Assembly (NCBI GenBank): GCA_019637795.1
Contig: JAHBUY010000005.1
Span: 558,001-622,000 of the forward strand
DNA length: 64,000 nt
Direction of reading: 5' to 3'
Origin: a bacterium
GTDB lineage: Bacteria; Desulfobacterota; Binatia; HRBIN30; CADEER01
Notes under the pieces: generated by a model
The model's input: the letters and a program-made list of their open reading frames with translations, nothing else
What the model was told of the DNA's origin: nothing
The model's database searches: none
In this document: positions 32,954 to 44,544 of the stretch, piece after piece
How positions within the stretch are numbered: the first letter of the stretch is position 1
Layout of the letters: every line of letters begins with the position of its first letter
Translations under genes and position numbers: made by a program

Positions 32954-33754
32954 TCAGCGCGTCCGGTAGCCGCCGATCACCGTCACGTCGCCGGCGACGA
33001 CGCGGTGCTCGCGGCCGTCGTCGCGGCGGATGCGCAGGGCGCCGTCGTCGTCGAGGCCGAGGACATCGCCCTCGACCGTGCCGCTCGGCTCGGCGACGTG
33101 GATGCGGCGACCGACCAGTGGCGCGAGCTGCCGCCAGGCCGCCGCGATGGGCGCGAATCCGTCGCGGCGCCACTCGTCGTAGCGGCGCTCGAGGGCGGTG
33201 AGCAGCCGTCCGGCGAAGCGGGCGCGATCGACCTCGACGCCGCCGGCCAGGTGGAGCGAGGTCGCCTTGTCGCGCAGCTCGTCGGGAAAGTCGCCGGCGC
33301 CGCTGTTGAGGTTGACGCCGATGCCGAGGATCACCGCCCGCTCGCCGCGGCTCTGCTCCATCTCGGCCAGGATGCCGGCGGCCTTGCGGTCGCCGAGCAG
33401 GACGTCGTTCGGCCACTTGATCGCCGCCTGCGGGCACCACTCGCGGATCGTCTCGCAGGTGGCGACGCCGGCGAGCAGGCTGATCTGCGCCAGGCGCTCC
33501 GGCGGCAGATCGCAGCGCAGGACGATCGAGACGTAGAGGTTCTTGCGCGCCGGCGACACCCACTCGCGGCCCAGCCGGCCGCGGCCGCGGCGCTGCGCAT
33601 CGGCGATCACCACCACCCCGTCCGCCGCGCCCGCCGCCGCCATCTCGCGCGCCGTGCTGTTGGTCGAGTCGAGGACCTCGAAGCAGTGCAGCTCGCGGCC
33701 GAGCCACTCGGTGCCGAGATGGGGGAGGATCGACTCGCGGGACAGCGGATGCAT
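32954..33754 (-). CDS. birA: biotin-[acetyl-CoA-carboxylase] ligase
   Basis: A 266-residue biotin protein ligase that makes biotinyl-AMP and attaches biotin to carboxylase BCCP domains. Signatures are DSTNSTAREMAAAG, QRRGRGRLGREWVSP (the biotinyl-AMP loop), NLYVSIVLR, IKWPNDVLL and GIGVNLN, with a small C-terminal SH3-like domain (GTVEGDVLGLDDDGALRI). There is no N-terminal HTH, so it is a group I enzyme without repressor function. It follows nadC on the same strand with a 38-bp spacer carrying a degenerate dispersed repeat. Confidence 0.93.
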   Translation of the reverse strand: MHPLSRESILPHLGTEWLGRELHCFEVLDSTNSTAREMAAAGAADGVVVIADAQRRGRGRLGREWVSPARKNLYVSIVLRCDLPPERLAQISLLAGVATCETIREWCPQAAIKWPNDVLLGDRKAAGILAEMEQSRGERAVILGIGVNLNSGAGDFPDELRDKATSLHLAGGVEVDRARFAGRLLTALERRYDEWRRDGFAPIAAAWRQLAPLVGRRIHVAEPSGTVEGDVLGLDDDGALRIRRDDGREHRVVAGDVTVIGGYRTR

Positions 33755-33763
33755 TCGAGGTTC

Positions 33764-33790
33764 CACCGCGGCAACGCCCAGACGCGGAGG
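33764..33790 (+). repeat. dispersed 27-bp repeat, degenerate copy
   Basis: The segment keeps the outer CACCGC and AGACGCGGAGG parts of the 27-bp word at 20874-20900 but differs in the middle. It lies in the birA-nadC spacer. Confidence 0.35.
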
Positions 33791-33792
33791 CC

Positions 33793-34635
33793 TCAGATCG
33801 CGATCTTCATGCTGATGTCCACGGCGGCGGCGGAGTGCGTCAGCGCGCCGACCGAGATGAGGTCCACGCCCGTCTCCGCGATCGCGCGGATGGTCTCCAG
33901 CGTCACGCCGCCGGAGGCCTCGACGATGGCGCGGCCGCCGATGTGGCGCACCGCCGCGGCGAGCTCGGCCACGGACATGTTGTCGAGCAGGATCGCGTCG
34001 GCGCCGCCGCCGAGCGCCGCATCGACCTGCGCCAGGGTGGCGCATTCGATCTCGATGCGCAGCCCGTGCGGCGCCCCGGCGCGCGCCGCCTGCAACGCGG
34101 CGGCGACGCCGCCGGCGGCGGTGATGTGGTTGTCCTTGATCAGGATGCCGTCGTCGAGGCCGCTGCGGTGGTTCGCGCCGCCGCCCATGCGGACCGCGTG
34201 CTTCTCCAGCGCGCGGAGACCGGGCGTGGTCTTGCGCGTGTCGATGACCCGCGCCCTGGTGCCGGCGATCGCCTCGACGTAGCGGCGCGTCAGCGTGGCG
34301 ACGCCGCTCAACCGCTGCACGAGGTTCAGCGCCAGGCGTTCGCCGACCAGCAGATCGGCCGCCGGTCCCGCGACCGTCGCCAGGACGGCGCCGGCGGCGA
34401 ACGCCGCCCCATCGCTCATCCGCTCCTCGACGCGCACCGCGGCGCTGATCAGCCCGAACACGCGCGCCACCAGTGGCAGGCCGGCGAGCACGCCCGGCTG
34501 CTTCGCCCGCAGCGTGCCGGTGGCCTGGACGCCGGCCGGCACCGTGAGCCGGGTCGTGACGTCGCCGCGGCCGATGTCCTCCGCCAACGCGGCGCGCAGC
34601 AACGAATCGACCTGCGACAGCTCGAACACCGTCAT
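33793..34635 (-). CDS. nadC: quinolinate phosphoribosyltransferase (decarboxylating)
   Basis: A 280-residue enzyme of NAD synthesis converting quinolinate and PRPP to nicotinate mononucleotide. Motifs are EDIGRGDVTTR, ALNLVQRLSGVAT, IDTRKTTPGLRALEK, RMGGGANHRSGLDDGILIKD, ECATLAQVDAAL, ILLDNMS, EASGGV and SVGALTHSA, all at normal spacing. It lies between valS and birA on the minus strand. The ATG at 34635 begins MTVFELSQVDSLLR. The short spacer to valS holds a copy of the 27-bp dispersed repeat. Confidence 0.95.
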   Translation of the reverse strand: MTVFELSQVDSLLRAALAEDIGRGDVTTRLTVPAGVQATGTLRAKQPGVLAGLPLVARVFGLISAAVRVEERMSDGAAFAAGAVLATVAGPAADLLVGERLALNLVQRLSGVATLTRRYVEAIAGTRARVIDTRKTTPGLRALEKHAVRMGGGANHRSGLDDGILIKDNHITAAGGVAAALQAARAGAPHGLRIEIECATLAQVDAALGGGADAILLDNMSVAELAAAVRHIGGRAIVEASGGVTLETIRAIAETGVDLISVGALTHSAAAVDISMKIAI

Positions 34636-34639
34636 CGCG

Positions 34640-34666
34640 TCTCCGCGTCTCGGCGCCTCTGCGGTG
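34640..34666 (-). repeat. dispersed 27-bp repeat, copy 2 (inverted)
   Basis: Reverse complement of the word at 20874-20900 with two mismatches. It fills the gap between valS and nadC. Confidence 0.6.
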
Positions 34667-34667
34667 G

Positions 34668-37331
<2,664 letters not shown>

Positions 37332-37437
37332 GGGCAGATAGCCGTTGTCGCCCATCGGCCGCACGGCTTCAAGCCGGCTCCACCGCCGTGCAACCGCGCG
37401 CCCGCGCGTGCGGGCGGCATCCGCCGCCGCCGCTGGG

Positions 37438-38229
37438 TCAGAGCTTCACGACCGGGAGGGTGATGGCGGGCGACTCGGTGCCGCCGTCGACCTGGAAGAC
37501 CTTGCCGGTCACCCACCCGCCGGCCGGCGAGGCGAGATAGAGGGCGCAGGCGGCGATGTCCTCGACGGTCCCGGGGCGGCCCATCGGGGTGTTGGCCTCG
37601 AACTGGGCGCGCAGCGCGTCGTTGGTCAGCACCACCTGCAGCGAGTCGGTGGCGATGCCGCCGACCGAGATGGCGTTGACCCGCACCTTGGGTGCCACCT
37701 CGACGGCGAGGTTGCGGGTCATCATGTTGAGCGCCGCCTTCGCCGCGCCGTAGGCGACGAAGCTCGGCATCACCATGTCGCTCGAGCGCGAGGAGATGTT
37801 GACGATGGCGCCGCCGCCGGCGGTGTCGACCATCGCGCGCACCGCCATCTTCGACAGCAGGAAGGCGCTGGTGACGTTGAAGCGCAGCGCCTCCTCGAAG
37901 AAGCGCTCGCTGGTGTCGAGCGCGGCGCGCGGCATGGTGCCGCCGGCGTTGTTCACCAGCACGTCGATGCGGCCGAATTCGGCGCGGGTCGCGGCGACCA
38001 GCGCCTCGAGCTGCGCGGTCTCCATGACGTCGGTGCGCACCGCCAGGGCGCGGCGGCCCCGCGCGCGGACCTCGTCGGCGACGGCGTCGATGTCGGCCTG
38101 GGTGCGCGCCGCGCACACCACGTCGGCGCCGGCCTCGGCGAAGGCGAGCGCGATGCCGCGGCCGATGCCCTTGCCGGCGCCGGTGACGATCGCCACCCGA
38201 TCGGTGAGTCGGAAGCGATCGAGGATCAT
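37438..38229 (-). CDS. short-chain dehydrogenase/reductase
   Basis: A 263-residue SDR enzyme. It has the cofactor motif TGAGKGIGRG near residue 17, NNAGG at about residue 92, the catalytic Ser in IVNISSRSS, and YGAAK (Y-x3-K). The C-terminal part has VDGGT. ARTQ after beta-2 suggests NADP preference, but this is weak evidence. The ATG overlaps the stop of the upstream reductase (ATGA, 38226-38229), so the two probably act in one pathway. The closest functional classes are 3-oxoacyl or 7-alpha-type alcohol dehydrogenases; the substrate is unknown. Confidence 0.9.
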   Translation of the reverse strand: MILDRFRLTDRVAIVTGAGKGIGRGIALAFAEAGADVVCAARTQADIDAVADEVRARGRRALAVRTDVMETAQLEALVAATRAEFGRIDVLVNNAGGTMPRAALDTSERFFEEALRFNVTSAFLLSKMAVRAMVDTAGGGAIVNISSRSSDMVMPSFVAYGAAKAALNMMTRNLAVEVAPKVRVNAISVGGIATDSLQVVLTNDALRAQFEANTPMGRPGTVEDIAACALYLASPAGGWVTGKVFQVDGGTESPAITLPVVKL

Positions 38230-39311
38230 GCCGCGCCTCGCGCGGCGGCGCGGCGCAGCACCTCGGGCGCCGCCCGGCCGCTGACCAGCGGCAGGTCGAG
38301 ATAGGAGCGGATGCCGGGCGCGGCGCGGCAGACGTAGGGGATCGCGTTGACGCAGTGCATCGCCGTCGCGACGATGCCGCGGTTGCGCCGCAGCCCCTCG
38401 GCGATCGAGTCCGGGTGCAGGCCGTGGAAGCTGACCCGCACCGGCGGATCGCCCCGCACCTCGATCTCGAAGCGCTCGCCCTCGGGACCGAAGGTCCACG
38501 CCGGATCGAGGTGCGTCTGGCCCATGAACCAGTTGGTGCGCACGGTCATGAAGGGCACGCCGCCGACCGTCCCCTCCCAGGTGAAGCGCTGCGCCGCCAC
38601 CCGGCCGGGCGGAATCGGGCCGATCGGCGACTCGATCGGCCGGGTCGCGACCGCGATCTCGTGCCGCGTCGTCTTGCGCTCGTCGAGCGCCACGCCGAGC
38701 GCGGCGGCGACCATGTCGATCGACTGGAAGAACCCGTTGGCGAGGAACGACACCATCGGGCTCTGCGCCGCCTCCTCCGGCGTCTTGCCGAACAGCATGA
38801 TGTCGGCGATCACCCCCGGCGCGTCGTAGGTGCGGATGTCGGAGAACTCCTCGGCGCGCACGTGCGTCACGCTGCCCGACAGCGCCGACACCATCAGCGG
38901 AAAGCGCTCGGTGATGCCGCCGGGGTGGATGCCGGTGCCGTGCAGCGTGCTGCCGCCGAGGTGGCACGCCGCCTCCAGCGCCGCGACGTCGGCGGCGCGC
39001 CAGGGGAAGAACCAGCCGAGCGGCGTGACCACGTTCCTGCCGGCACGCAGCAGCCGCTCGACCAGCGCCGGGTCGGCGAGGATCGGGCTGTACAGGATGC
39101 AATCGGCGTCGAGCGCCAGCAGCGCGTCGACGTCCTGCGTCGCCGCGACGCCGAGCGGCGCGATGCCGGCGAGCTCGCCGGCGTCGCGCCCGGCCTTGTT
39201 CCGGCTGTGCACCCAGCAGCCGACCAGCTCGAGCTCGGGATGGTCGACGATCCCCTGGATGGCGGCGCGTCCGACGCCGCCGGTCGCCCATTGAATGACG
39301 CGGTACCTCAC
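38226..39311 (-). CDS. dihydrodipicolinate-reductase-like oxidoreductase
   Basis: A 361-residue protein with an N-terminal Rossmann fold (VIQWATGGVGRAAIQGIVDH) and a C-terminal domain as in the dihydrodipicolinate reductase/2,4-diaminopentanoate dehydrogenase-like group. These proteins are common beside SDRs and P450s in actinobacterial and Binatota-type lipid or steroid degradation. That link is inferred. Segments such as GTGIHPGGITERFPL and SFHGLHPDSIAEGL are well preserved within the family as I recall it. It is coupled to the SDR downstream. Divergent from the giant secreted gene at 39469, with a 157-bp spacer. Confidence 0.8.
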   Translation of the reverse strand: MRYRVIQWATGGVGRAAIQGIVDHPELELVGCWVHSRNKAGRDAGELAGIAPLGVAATQDVDALLALDADCILYSPILADPALVERLLRAGRNVVTPLGWFFPWRAADVAALEAACHLGGSTLHGTGIHPGGITERFPLMVSALSGSVTHVRAEEFSDIRTYDAPGVIADIMLFGKTPEEAAQSPMVSFLANGFFQSIDMVAAALGVALDERKTTRHEIAVATRPIESPIGPIPPGRVAAQRFTWEGTVGGVPFMTVRTNWFMGQTHLDPAWTFGPEGERFEIEVRGDPPVRVSFHGLHPDSIAEGLRRNRGIVATAMHCVNAIPYVCRAAPGIRSYLDLPLVSGRAAPEVLRRAAARGAA

Positions 39312-39468
39312 GCGCGAGCCCTCCCACCCTGCACCTGGATGGCGGACTGTCTAGCGGCGTGCGCGCGCGGCGCGCAAACCGGCGCGCGCCGGCGCCACGA
39401 AGCAGCGGAAAACGCTTGTCACGTTCCATCGCTGCGCGCTAATTTGGCGCCATCGCCAGGAGCGCCCG

Positions 39469-42400
39469 ATGCCAGCAGACAGCGCCGGTCCCGCACCGCC
39501 GGGACGTCCCGGCCGACTCGTGCGGCGGCGCATCGGCCGGTGGGTGTTGCTGGTCGTGATCAGCGCGCCGCTGCGGGCGGCGGCGCTGCTCGAGTGCAGC
39601 GGCGATTGCGCCGGCGCCGGGCGGGTCACCGCCGCCGATCTGGTGTTGCTGTCCCTGATCGCGGGCGGCGAGCGCGAGAGTCTCGAGTGCCCGGCCGGCG
39701 ACGCGAGCGGCGACGGCCGCATCACCGCCGACGAGATCGAGCGCGCGGCGCGCAACATCTTCGCCTGCCAGGAACCGGCGGCCTATGAGGCGCTGGCCGG
39801 GAGCGCCTATCAGCTCGTCTTCCCACCGCGGCTCGTCGGCACCGGGCAGGCGGCGGCCGTGCTGTCGGGGCTCGAGCAGGCCGGCGCGATCGACGACGAG
39901 GCGGCGCTGCGGGCGCTGCTGACGGGCCTGCTGCTCGACGCCGGGGTCGATAGCGCGCGCCTCGCCCAGACATCGATCTTCGCGCAGCGGCAGGAGGACG
40001 ATTGCGACGTCTGTCGCGCCACCTGCACCGGCACCTGCGTGCAGAGCCCGCGCGGCGACTGCTTCTGCTACGAGCGCCTGCCCACCGATCCGCCGAGCCG
40101 AGTCGGCATCGCCATCCTGTTGCTGCAAAACGCCAGCGACGAGGCGGCAGCCTTCGACGCGCTGCGCATTCCCTGCACCAACGTGTTGCTGCCGGGCGGC
40201 GTGCACGACAACTTCTCCACCGGCAACGGCAGCGAGCCGACCACCCTCAGCCCGGGCCTCGCGACGCTCATCCAGGGCACCGGCCACGCGCCGCTGCTCT
40301 TCGATGAGAGCACGATCGATCGCGTCTTCGGCCAGAGCTTCACGCTGCCGCCGGGCAAATGCCTGAGCGCCGCCACGCTGCTCTTCCGCGCCCGACCGGT
40401 CTCGGGCAATCCCGCGCCGGGCTCGCGCAACGACGTCATCCGCGTCGGCTTCCTGAACGCCAGCGGCCAGTTCGTCGGCGCCCAGTGGGGCGCCTACTTC
40501 GGCAGCGGCAACAGCGGCGTGAAGCTGCTGAGCCAGCAGTGGACGCCGTCGAACTTCCCCTCCCCCGGCGTGGCCTTCGCGCTCGACCTCGCCAACCTGC
40601 CGGGTGGCACCAACCTGCTGCCCGGCCTGCAGGCCAACGGCGCCCTCGACGTGTACGTGCAGGACGACTCGAGCATCGACTACCTCGATCTCCTCGTCCG
40701 CCTCTGCAACTGCCCGACCCCGGCGCCGACCCCCTCGGCGACTCCCACCCCGACCCCCAGCCCACCCCCCGGCACGTGCGGCATCGCCGTGTGCAAGCAG
40801 ACGAACCCCGGCGGCGGGACCGGCTTCAACTTCAGCTCCGGCTACAACGGTCTGCAGGGGATCGTCGTCGACGACGGCATGTGCGTCACCCGGCCGCTCG
40901 GCTGCGGCCTCATCTACGAGGTGTACGAGGTCGCCAAGCCCGGTTCGACGCTGACCAACATCGCCTGCCAGTTCAGCTCCGGCGGCGGCACCTTCACCAT
41001 CGTCGGCGCCACGGTCAATCCGACCAACGGCTTCGAGCCCGGCGACAACCAGGTGTACCTGACCCTCAACCCGGGCACCCTCCTGCAGTGCCTGTTCACC
41101 AACCTCCTGGCCCCGACCGCGACCGCCACGCGCAGCGCGACGCCGACGATCACCGCCACCCGCTCCGCGACGGCCACCGCCAGCCGCACGGCGACGGCGA
41201 CGGTCACCGCCACCGCCGCCCCGACGAGCACCCACACCGCCGTGCCGACGCCGACGATCACGCGCACCGCCACCGCCACCGCGGTGCCGCCAACCGCGAC
41301 GGCGACCGCCACGGTCACCAACCTGCCGCCAACCGCGACGGCGACCGCCACGGCCACCGCGCCGGTGACGCCCACCTGCGTGGCGCCGCCGGCCAACCTG
41401 GTGGCGTGGTGGCCGCTCGACGAGCCGCCGGGTTCCACCACCGTCTTCGACATCGGCCTCGCCCCGGCCAACAACGGCGTTCCCAAGCCGGGACCGATCC
41501 AGCCCTTCCCGCCGAGCGGTCCCGGACCGTCCAGCGTCGCCGGCAATCTCCTCACCACGCCGCCCGACCTCGCCTTCTACCACTACACCCAGAACACCTA
41601 CGTCGAGGTGGCGCCCAGCCCCGATCTCGACCTCGCCAATGCCACCCTCACCATCGACGCCTGGGTGAAGCCGCTGCCGGGGCCGTGGTCCGCGGCGCGC
41701 AACGATCTGCACGTCTACCCGGTCGTCGACAAGCTCGACCTCGCCGGCAACAGCGGCTACGCGTTCTACGTCGAGGTGCGCAGCACCTGTCCGACCTGCC
41801 CGCCGTTGCCGCAGCAGCCGCCGCCGAACGGCGCTGCCGCCATGACCGAGATGCGCCTCGTCTTCGCGCTCGGCACGGGCTCGGGTCTGACGGTCTACAC
41901 CAGCGCGCCGTTCTACAGCGGCGCCGGCACGATCTTCCCACCGCCCACCCCGGCGTCGCTGCTGACGCCGCCGCCGCCGAGCTGGACCCACGTCACGGTG
42001 AGCGTCGATCGCGCCCAGAACCTCGGCCGCTTCTTCGTCAACGGCAGCCACCTCGTCGGCAGCGACTTCACCGCCGCCGCCGGCGTCGACAACGGCGCGC
42101 CCCTCTGGCTCGGCGGCACCCGCCTGTACGGCACGGCGTACGCGCCCAACTTCGACGAGTTCACGCTCAACGAGATCGAGGTCTTCAACGCCGTGCTGTC
42201 GCCGGCGGACATCCAGGACATCGCCACCGCGAACGGCGGCAAGTGCAAGCCGACGGCGACGCCGACCGCGTCGCGAACGGCGACCCGCACCCCGACCGCC
42301 ACCGCCTCGGCCTCGGCCACTCGCACCCCCACGGCCAGCGCCACCGCCACCGCGCTCGTCACGGCGACGGCGACGCGACCGCCGAGCCCGACCGCGACCG

Positions 42401-43899
42401 GCACGCGCACGTCCACGGTCACGCGCACCGTGACCGCGAGCCAGACGGCGACGCGCAGCGCCACCGCGACGCCGACGCGCACGCCGCCCTGCATCTCCCC
42501 GCCGGCCGACATGATCGCCTGGTGGACCGCCGACAACACCACCGCCGACCTGTCCGGCAACGGCTACACCGGCAGCTTCTTCCAGCCGCCCGGCGCGTAC
42601 ACGCAGGGCAAGGTCGGAGCCGCGTTCGCCATCCCCGGCATCCCCGACTTCGTCCAGGCAAGCCCGAGCCTCAACTTCCCCGGCAACTTCTCGCTCGACG
42701 CCTGGATACAGACCACCAATTCCGCCCAGGCGCCGATCATCGACAAGCGCCTGAACGCCGGCAACAATCCGGTCGGCTACTACCTGTTCGTCTTCGGCGG
42801 CACCCTGGCCTTCGAGCTCGGCGACGGCCAGCCGCAGCTCTGGCACGTCTCGCCCGGCCCGGTCATCAGCGACGGCGCGTGGCATCACGTCGCGGCAACG
42901 ATCGACCGCGGATCGACGACCGGCGGCCGCCTCTACGTCGACGGCGCGCTGGTCCACACCTTCGATCCGACGACGCGGCCCGGCAGCACCGCCAACGGCT
43001 TCTTCCTGCGCATCGGCCAACAGTGGGTCAGCGCCATCGCCTTCCAGGGCGCGATCGACGAGGTGGAGCTCTTCGACCGCGCCATCTCCGCCGCCGAGGT
43101 GCAGGCGATCTATCAGGCCGGCAGCGGCGGCAAGTGCAAGACCCCGCTGCCGACGCGCACCCGCACGCCGACGATCACCGCCACCGCCACCGCCAGCGGC
43201 ACGGCGACCGCGACCAGGACGGCGACGAACACGGCGCTCCCCACCGCCACGGCGCCGAACACCCCGACCGCCTCCCCGACCCGCACCGCCACCCGCACCG
43301 CCACCGTCACGGCGACGCCGAGTCGGACCCCGACCCGCACGCCGACCGCCACGGCGACCGCCACGCCCATCGCCACGGCGACCCGCACCGTGACCAACAC
43401 GCCGCCCGCGACGGCGACCCGCACCGCGACCGCCACCGCCACGCCGACGCGCACCGCCACCCGCACCGCGACCGTCACCGCGACGTCCGCTCCGTGCTTC
43501 GCCGAGCTGTGCGTGACGAAGTTCAACGACCTGAACGGCAACGGCCTGCACGATCCGGGCGAGCCGGGCCTCGCCGGCTGGACGATCACCGTGGTCGCCG
43601 CCAACGCGAACCCGGTGATGATCACCACCGGCGCGCAGGGCACGACCTGCACCGGCGTGCCCGCGCCGGCGATCTACACCGCATCGGAAGTGGCGCAGGG
43701 CGGCTGGACCCAGACCTTCCCCGGCCCGCCGGGAACCCACGTGTTCGGCATCGAGTGCATGCAGTTGCTCGACATCGAATTCGGCAACACGCAGAACAAC
43801 CCGCCGACGCCGACCCGTACGCCGACCCGGTCAGCAACCGCCACGTCCACCGCCACGCGCACGGCGACCCGCACCTCGAACATCCCGCCGGCGGACTGA
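39469..43899 (+). CDS. giant secreted LamG-domain protein with Thr-rich linkers
   Basis: A 1476-residue exported protein. The N-terminal hydrophobic region (about 22-40) is followed by a paired EF-hand/dockerin-like segment (ECSGDCAGAGRVTAADLVLL and DASGDGRITADEIERAARN). An unrecognised Cys-containing domain (about 100-420) comes next. A small Cys module (about 440-540) leads to Thr/Ala/Pro linkers, a first LamG-like domain (about 640-920), a linker, a second LamG-like domain (about 1010-1220; WWTADNTTADLSGNGYTGSF), a long linker, and an SdrD-B-like Cys domain (about 1345-1440; FNDLNGNGLHDPGEPGLAGW). Such proteins are surface adhesins or glycan-binding factors. The AGGAG site at about 12 bases supports the ATG. 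Confidence 0.8.
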   Translation: MPADSAGPAPPGRPGRLVRRRIGRWVLLVVISAPLRAAALLECSGDCAGAGRVTAADLVLLSLIAGGERESLECPAGDASGDGRITADEIERAARNIFACQEPAAYEALAGSAYQLVFPPRLVGTGQAAAVLSGLEQAGAIDDEAALRALLTGLLLDAGVDSARLAQTSIFAQRQEDDCDVCRATCTGTCVQSPRGDCFCYERLPTDPPSRVGIAILLLQNASDEAAAFDALRIPCTNVLLPGGVHDNFSTGNGSEPTTLSPGLATLIQGTGHAPLLFDESTIDRVFGQSFTLPPGKCLSAATLLFRARPVSGNPAPGSRNDVIRVGFLNASGQFVGAQWGAYFGSGNSGVKLLSQQWTPSNFPSPGVAFALDLANLPGGTNLLPGLQANGALDVYVQDDSSIDYLDLLVRLCNCPTPAPTPSATPTPTPSPPPGTCGIAVCKQTNPGGGTGFNFSSGYNGLQGIVVDDGMCVTRPLGCGLIYEVYEVAKPGSTLTNIACQFSSGGGTFTIVGATVNPTNGFEPGDNQVYLTLNPGTLLQCLFTNLLAPTATATRSATPTITATRSATATASRTATATVTATAAPTSTHTAVPTPTITRTATATAVPPTATATATVTNLPPTATATATATAPVTPTCVAPPANLVAWWPLDEPPGSTTVFDIGLAPANNGVPKPGPIQPFPPSGPGPSSVAGNLLTTPPDLAFYHYTQNTYVEVAPSPDLDLANATLTIDAWVKPLPGPWSAARNDLHVYPVVDKLDLAGNSGYAFYVEVRSTCPTCPPLPQQPPPNGAAAMTEMRLVFALGTGSGLTVYTSAPFYSGAGTIFPPPTPASLLTPPPPSWTHVTVSVDRAQNLGRFFVNGSHLVGSDFTAAAGVDNGAPLWLGGTRLYGTAYAPNFDEFTLNEIEVFNAVLSPADIQDIATANGGKCKPTATPTASRTATRTPTATASASATRTPTASATATALVTATATRPPSPTATGTRTSTVTRTVTASQTATRSATATPTRTPPCISPPADMIAWWTADNTTADLSGNGYTGSFFQPPGAYTQGKVGAAFAIPGIPDFVQASPSLNFPGNFSLDAWIQTTNSAQAPIIDKRLNAGNNPVGYYLFVFGGTLAFELGDGQPQLWHVSPGPVISDGAWHHVAATIDRGSTTGGRLYVDGALVHTFDPTTRPGSTANGFFLRIGQQWVSAIAFQGAIDEVELFDRAISAAEVQAIYQAGSGGKCKTPLPTRTRTPTITATATASGTATATRTATNTALPTATAPNTPTASPTRTATRTATVTATPSRTPTRTPTATATATPIATATRTVTNTPPATATRTATATATPTRTATRTATVTATSAPCFAELCVTKFNDLNGNGLHDPGEPGLAGWTITVVAANANPVMITTGAQGTTCTGVPAPAIYTASEVAQGGWTQTFPGPPGTHVFGIECMQLLDIEFGNTQNNPPTPTRTPTRSATATSTATRTATRTSNIPPAD
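41107..41370 (+). repeat. Thr/Ala/Pro-coding low-complexity linker 1
   Basis: Within the giant gene this stretch is almost only ACC/ACG, GCG/GCC and CCG codons (TATATRTATPT-like). Similar stretches lie at 42247-42489, 43139-43492 and 43801-43881. They separate the folded domains and could be glycosylated. Such runs are prone to length change and assembly error. Confidence 0.7.
42247..42489 (+). repeat. Thr/Ala/Pro-coding low-complexity linker 2
   Basis: A second degenerate run of ACC/ACG and GCG/GCC codons between the two LamG-like domains, with occasional Arg and Ser codons. Confidence 0.65.
43139..43492 (+). repeat. Thr/Ala/Pro-coding low-complexity linker 3
   Basis: The longest linker run, about 118 codons of Thr, Ala, Pro and Arg between the second LamG-like domain and the SdrD-B-like domain. 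Short words such as cgcaccgccacc recur. Confidence 0.65.
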
Positions 43900-44040
43900 C
43901 CGCCCCGTCGTGGTGGCCGCGGCGCGGCGCGCTCTTTGGCGGCCACCGCTGTGGACTGGCGCCCGGGGCGGCGCCGAGCCTGCCGCGCCCCGCCCCGAAC
44001 CTGCTGTTCCCGGCGATGCGCGCGTAGTAGGACCTGCGCC

Positions 44041-44499
44041 ATGCCCGGCCGATCACTCACCCCGCCTCTGGTGCGCGACGCGCTCCGCGCCGGCACGATC
44101 GCCGGGATCGCCATGATCCCGTTCGCCGCCGTCTTCCGGGCCGCGGACCTGCGCGTCAACGAATACGGCCGCAAGACCCTCGCCCTGCTGGTCGGAGACG
44201 TGCCGCCGCCGGCGCACCACCTCCTCACGTTCGTGCAGCACCTGGTGATCAGTTGGACCGCCGCCGTGCCGCTGCTGCTCATCCTGCGCGGCGTCGCCGA
44301 CCGGCGGCGTCGGGTGCTCGTCGGCCTCGCCTACGGCGCGGCCTTCTACGTCGCCGTCAACTCGCTCGCCCTGCCTTTCGCCTTCGGCGACCCGACGCCC
44401 TGGCAGCTCGGCCTCGCCACCATCGTCCCCAGCCTGACGATCCACCTCGTGTACGGTGGCGTCCTCGGCTGGATGGCAGGGCCGCCGCGGCCGGCGTGA
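44041..44499 (+). CDS. small four-helix membrane protein
   Basis: A 152-residue protein with four hydrophobic segments (about 17-32, 60-80, 92-112 and 124-142), so an integral membrane protein. Features include GTIAGIAMIPFAAVFRA, a HHLLTFVQHLVISW helix with three His, and the C-terminal VPSLTIHLVYGGVLGWMAG. It resembles small membrane proteins of the DUF6789 kind as I recall them, without certainty. The chosen ATG at 44041 begins just ahead of the first helix. It is convergent with the beta-helix gene at 44545. Confidence 0.65.
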   Translation: MPGRSLTPPLVRDALRAGTIAGIAMIPFAAVFRAADLRVNEYGRKTLALLVGDVPPPAHHLLTFVQHLVISWTAAVPLLLILRGVADRRRRVLVGLAYGAAFYVAVNSLALPFAFGDPTPWQLGLATIVPSLTIHLVYGGVLGWMAGPPRPA

Positions 44500-44503
44500 T
44501 CCG

Positions 44504-44531
44504 CGGCCGGCGCCGAGCTCAGCGCCGGCCG
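44504..44531. terminator. bidirectional hairpin between convergent genes
   Basis: A 10-bp stem (cggccggcgc/gcgccggccg) with an 8-base loop lies between the stops at 44499 (plus) and 44545 (minus). Confidence 0.55.
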
Positions 44532-44544
44532 GGGCGGTGCGAGG

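Noticed and set aside
41107..43492. CRISPR-like array in the Thr-rich region
   Set aside because: The repeats are codon-level low complexity inside an open frame, with no constant repeat or unique spacers.
39439..43740. Very long open frame on the minus strand opposite the giant LamG gene
   Set aside because: It is low-complexity Gly/Arg-rich with no domain. Its openness follows from the GC-rich codon bias of the real plus-strand gene, which has a signal peptide and recognisable domains.
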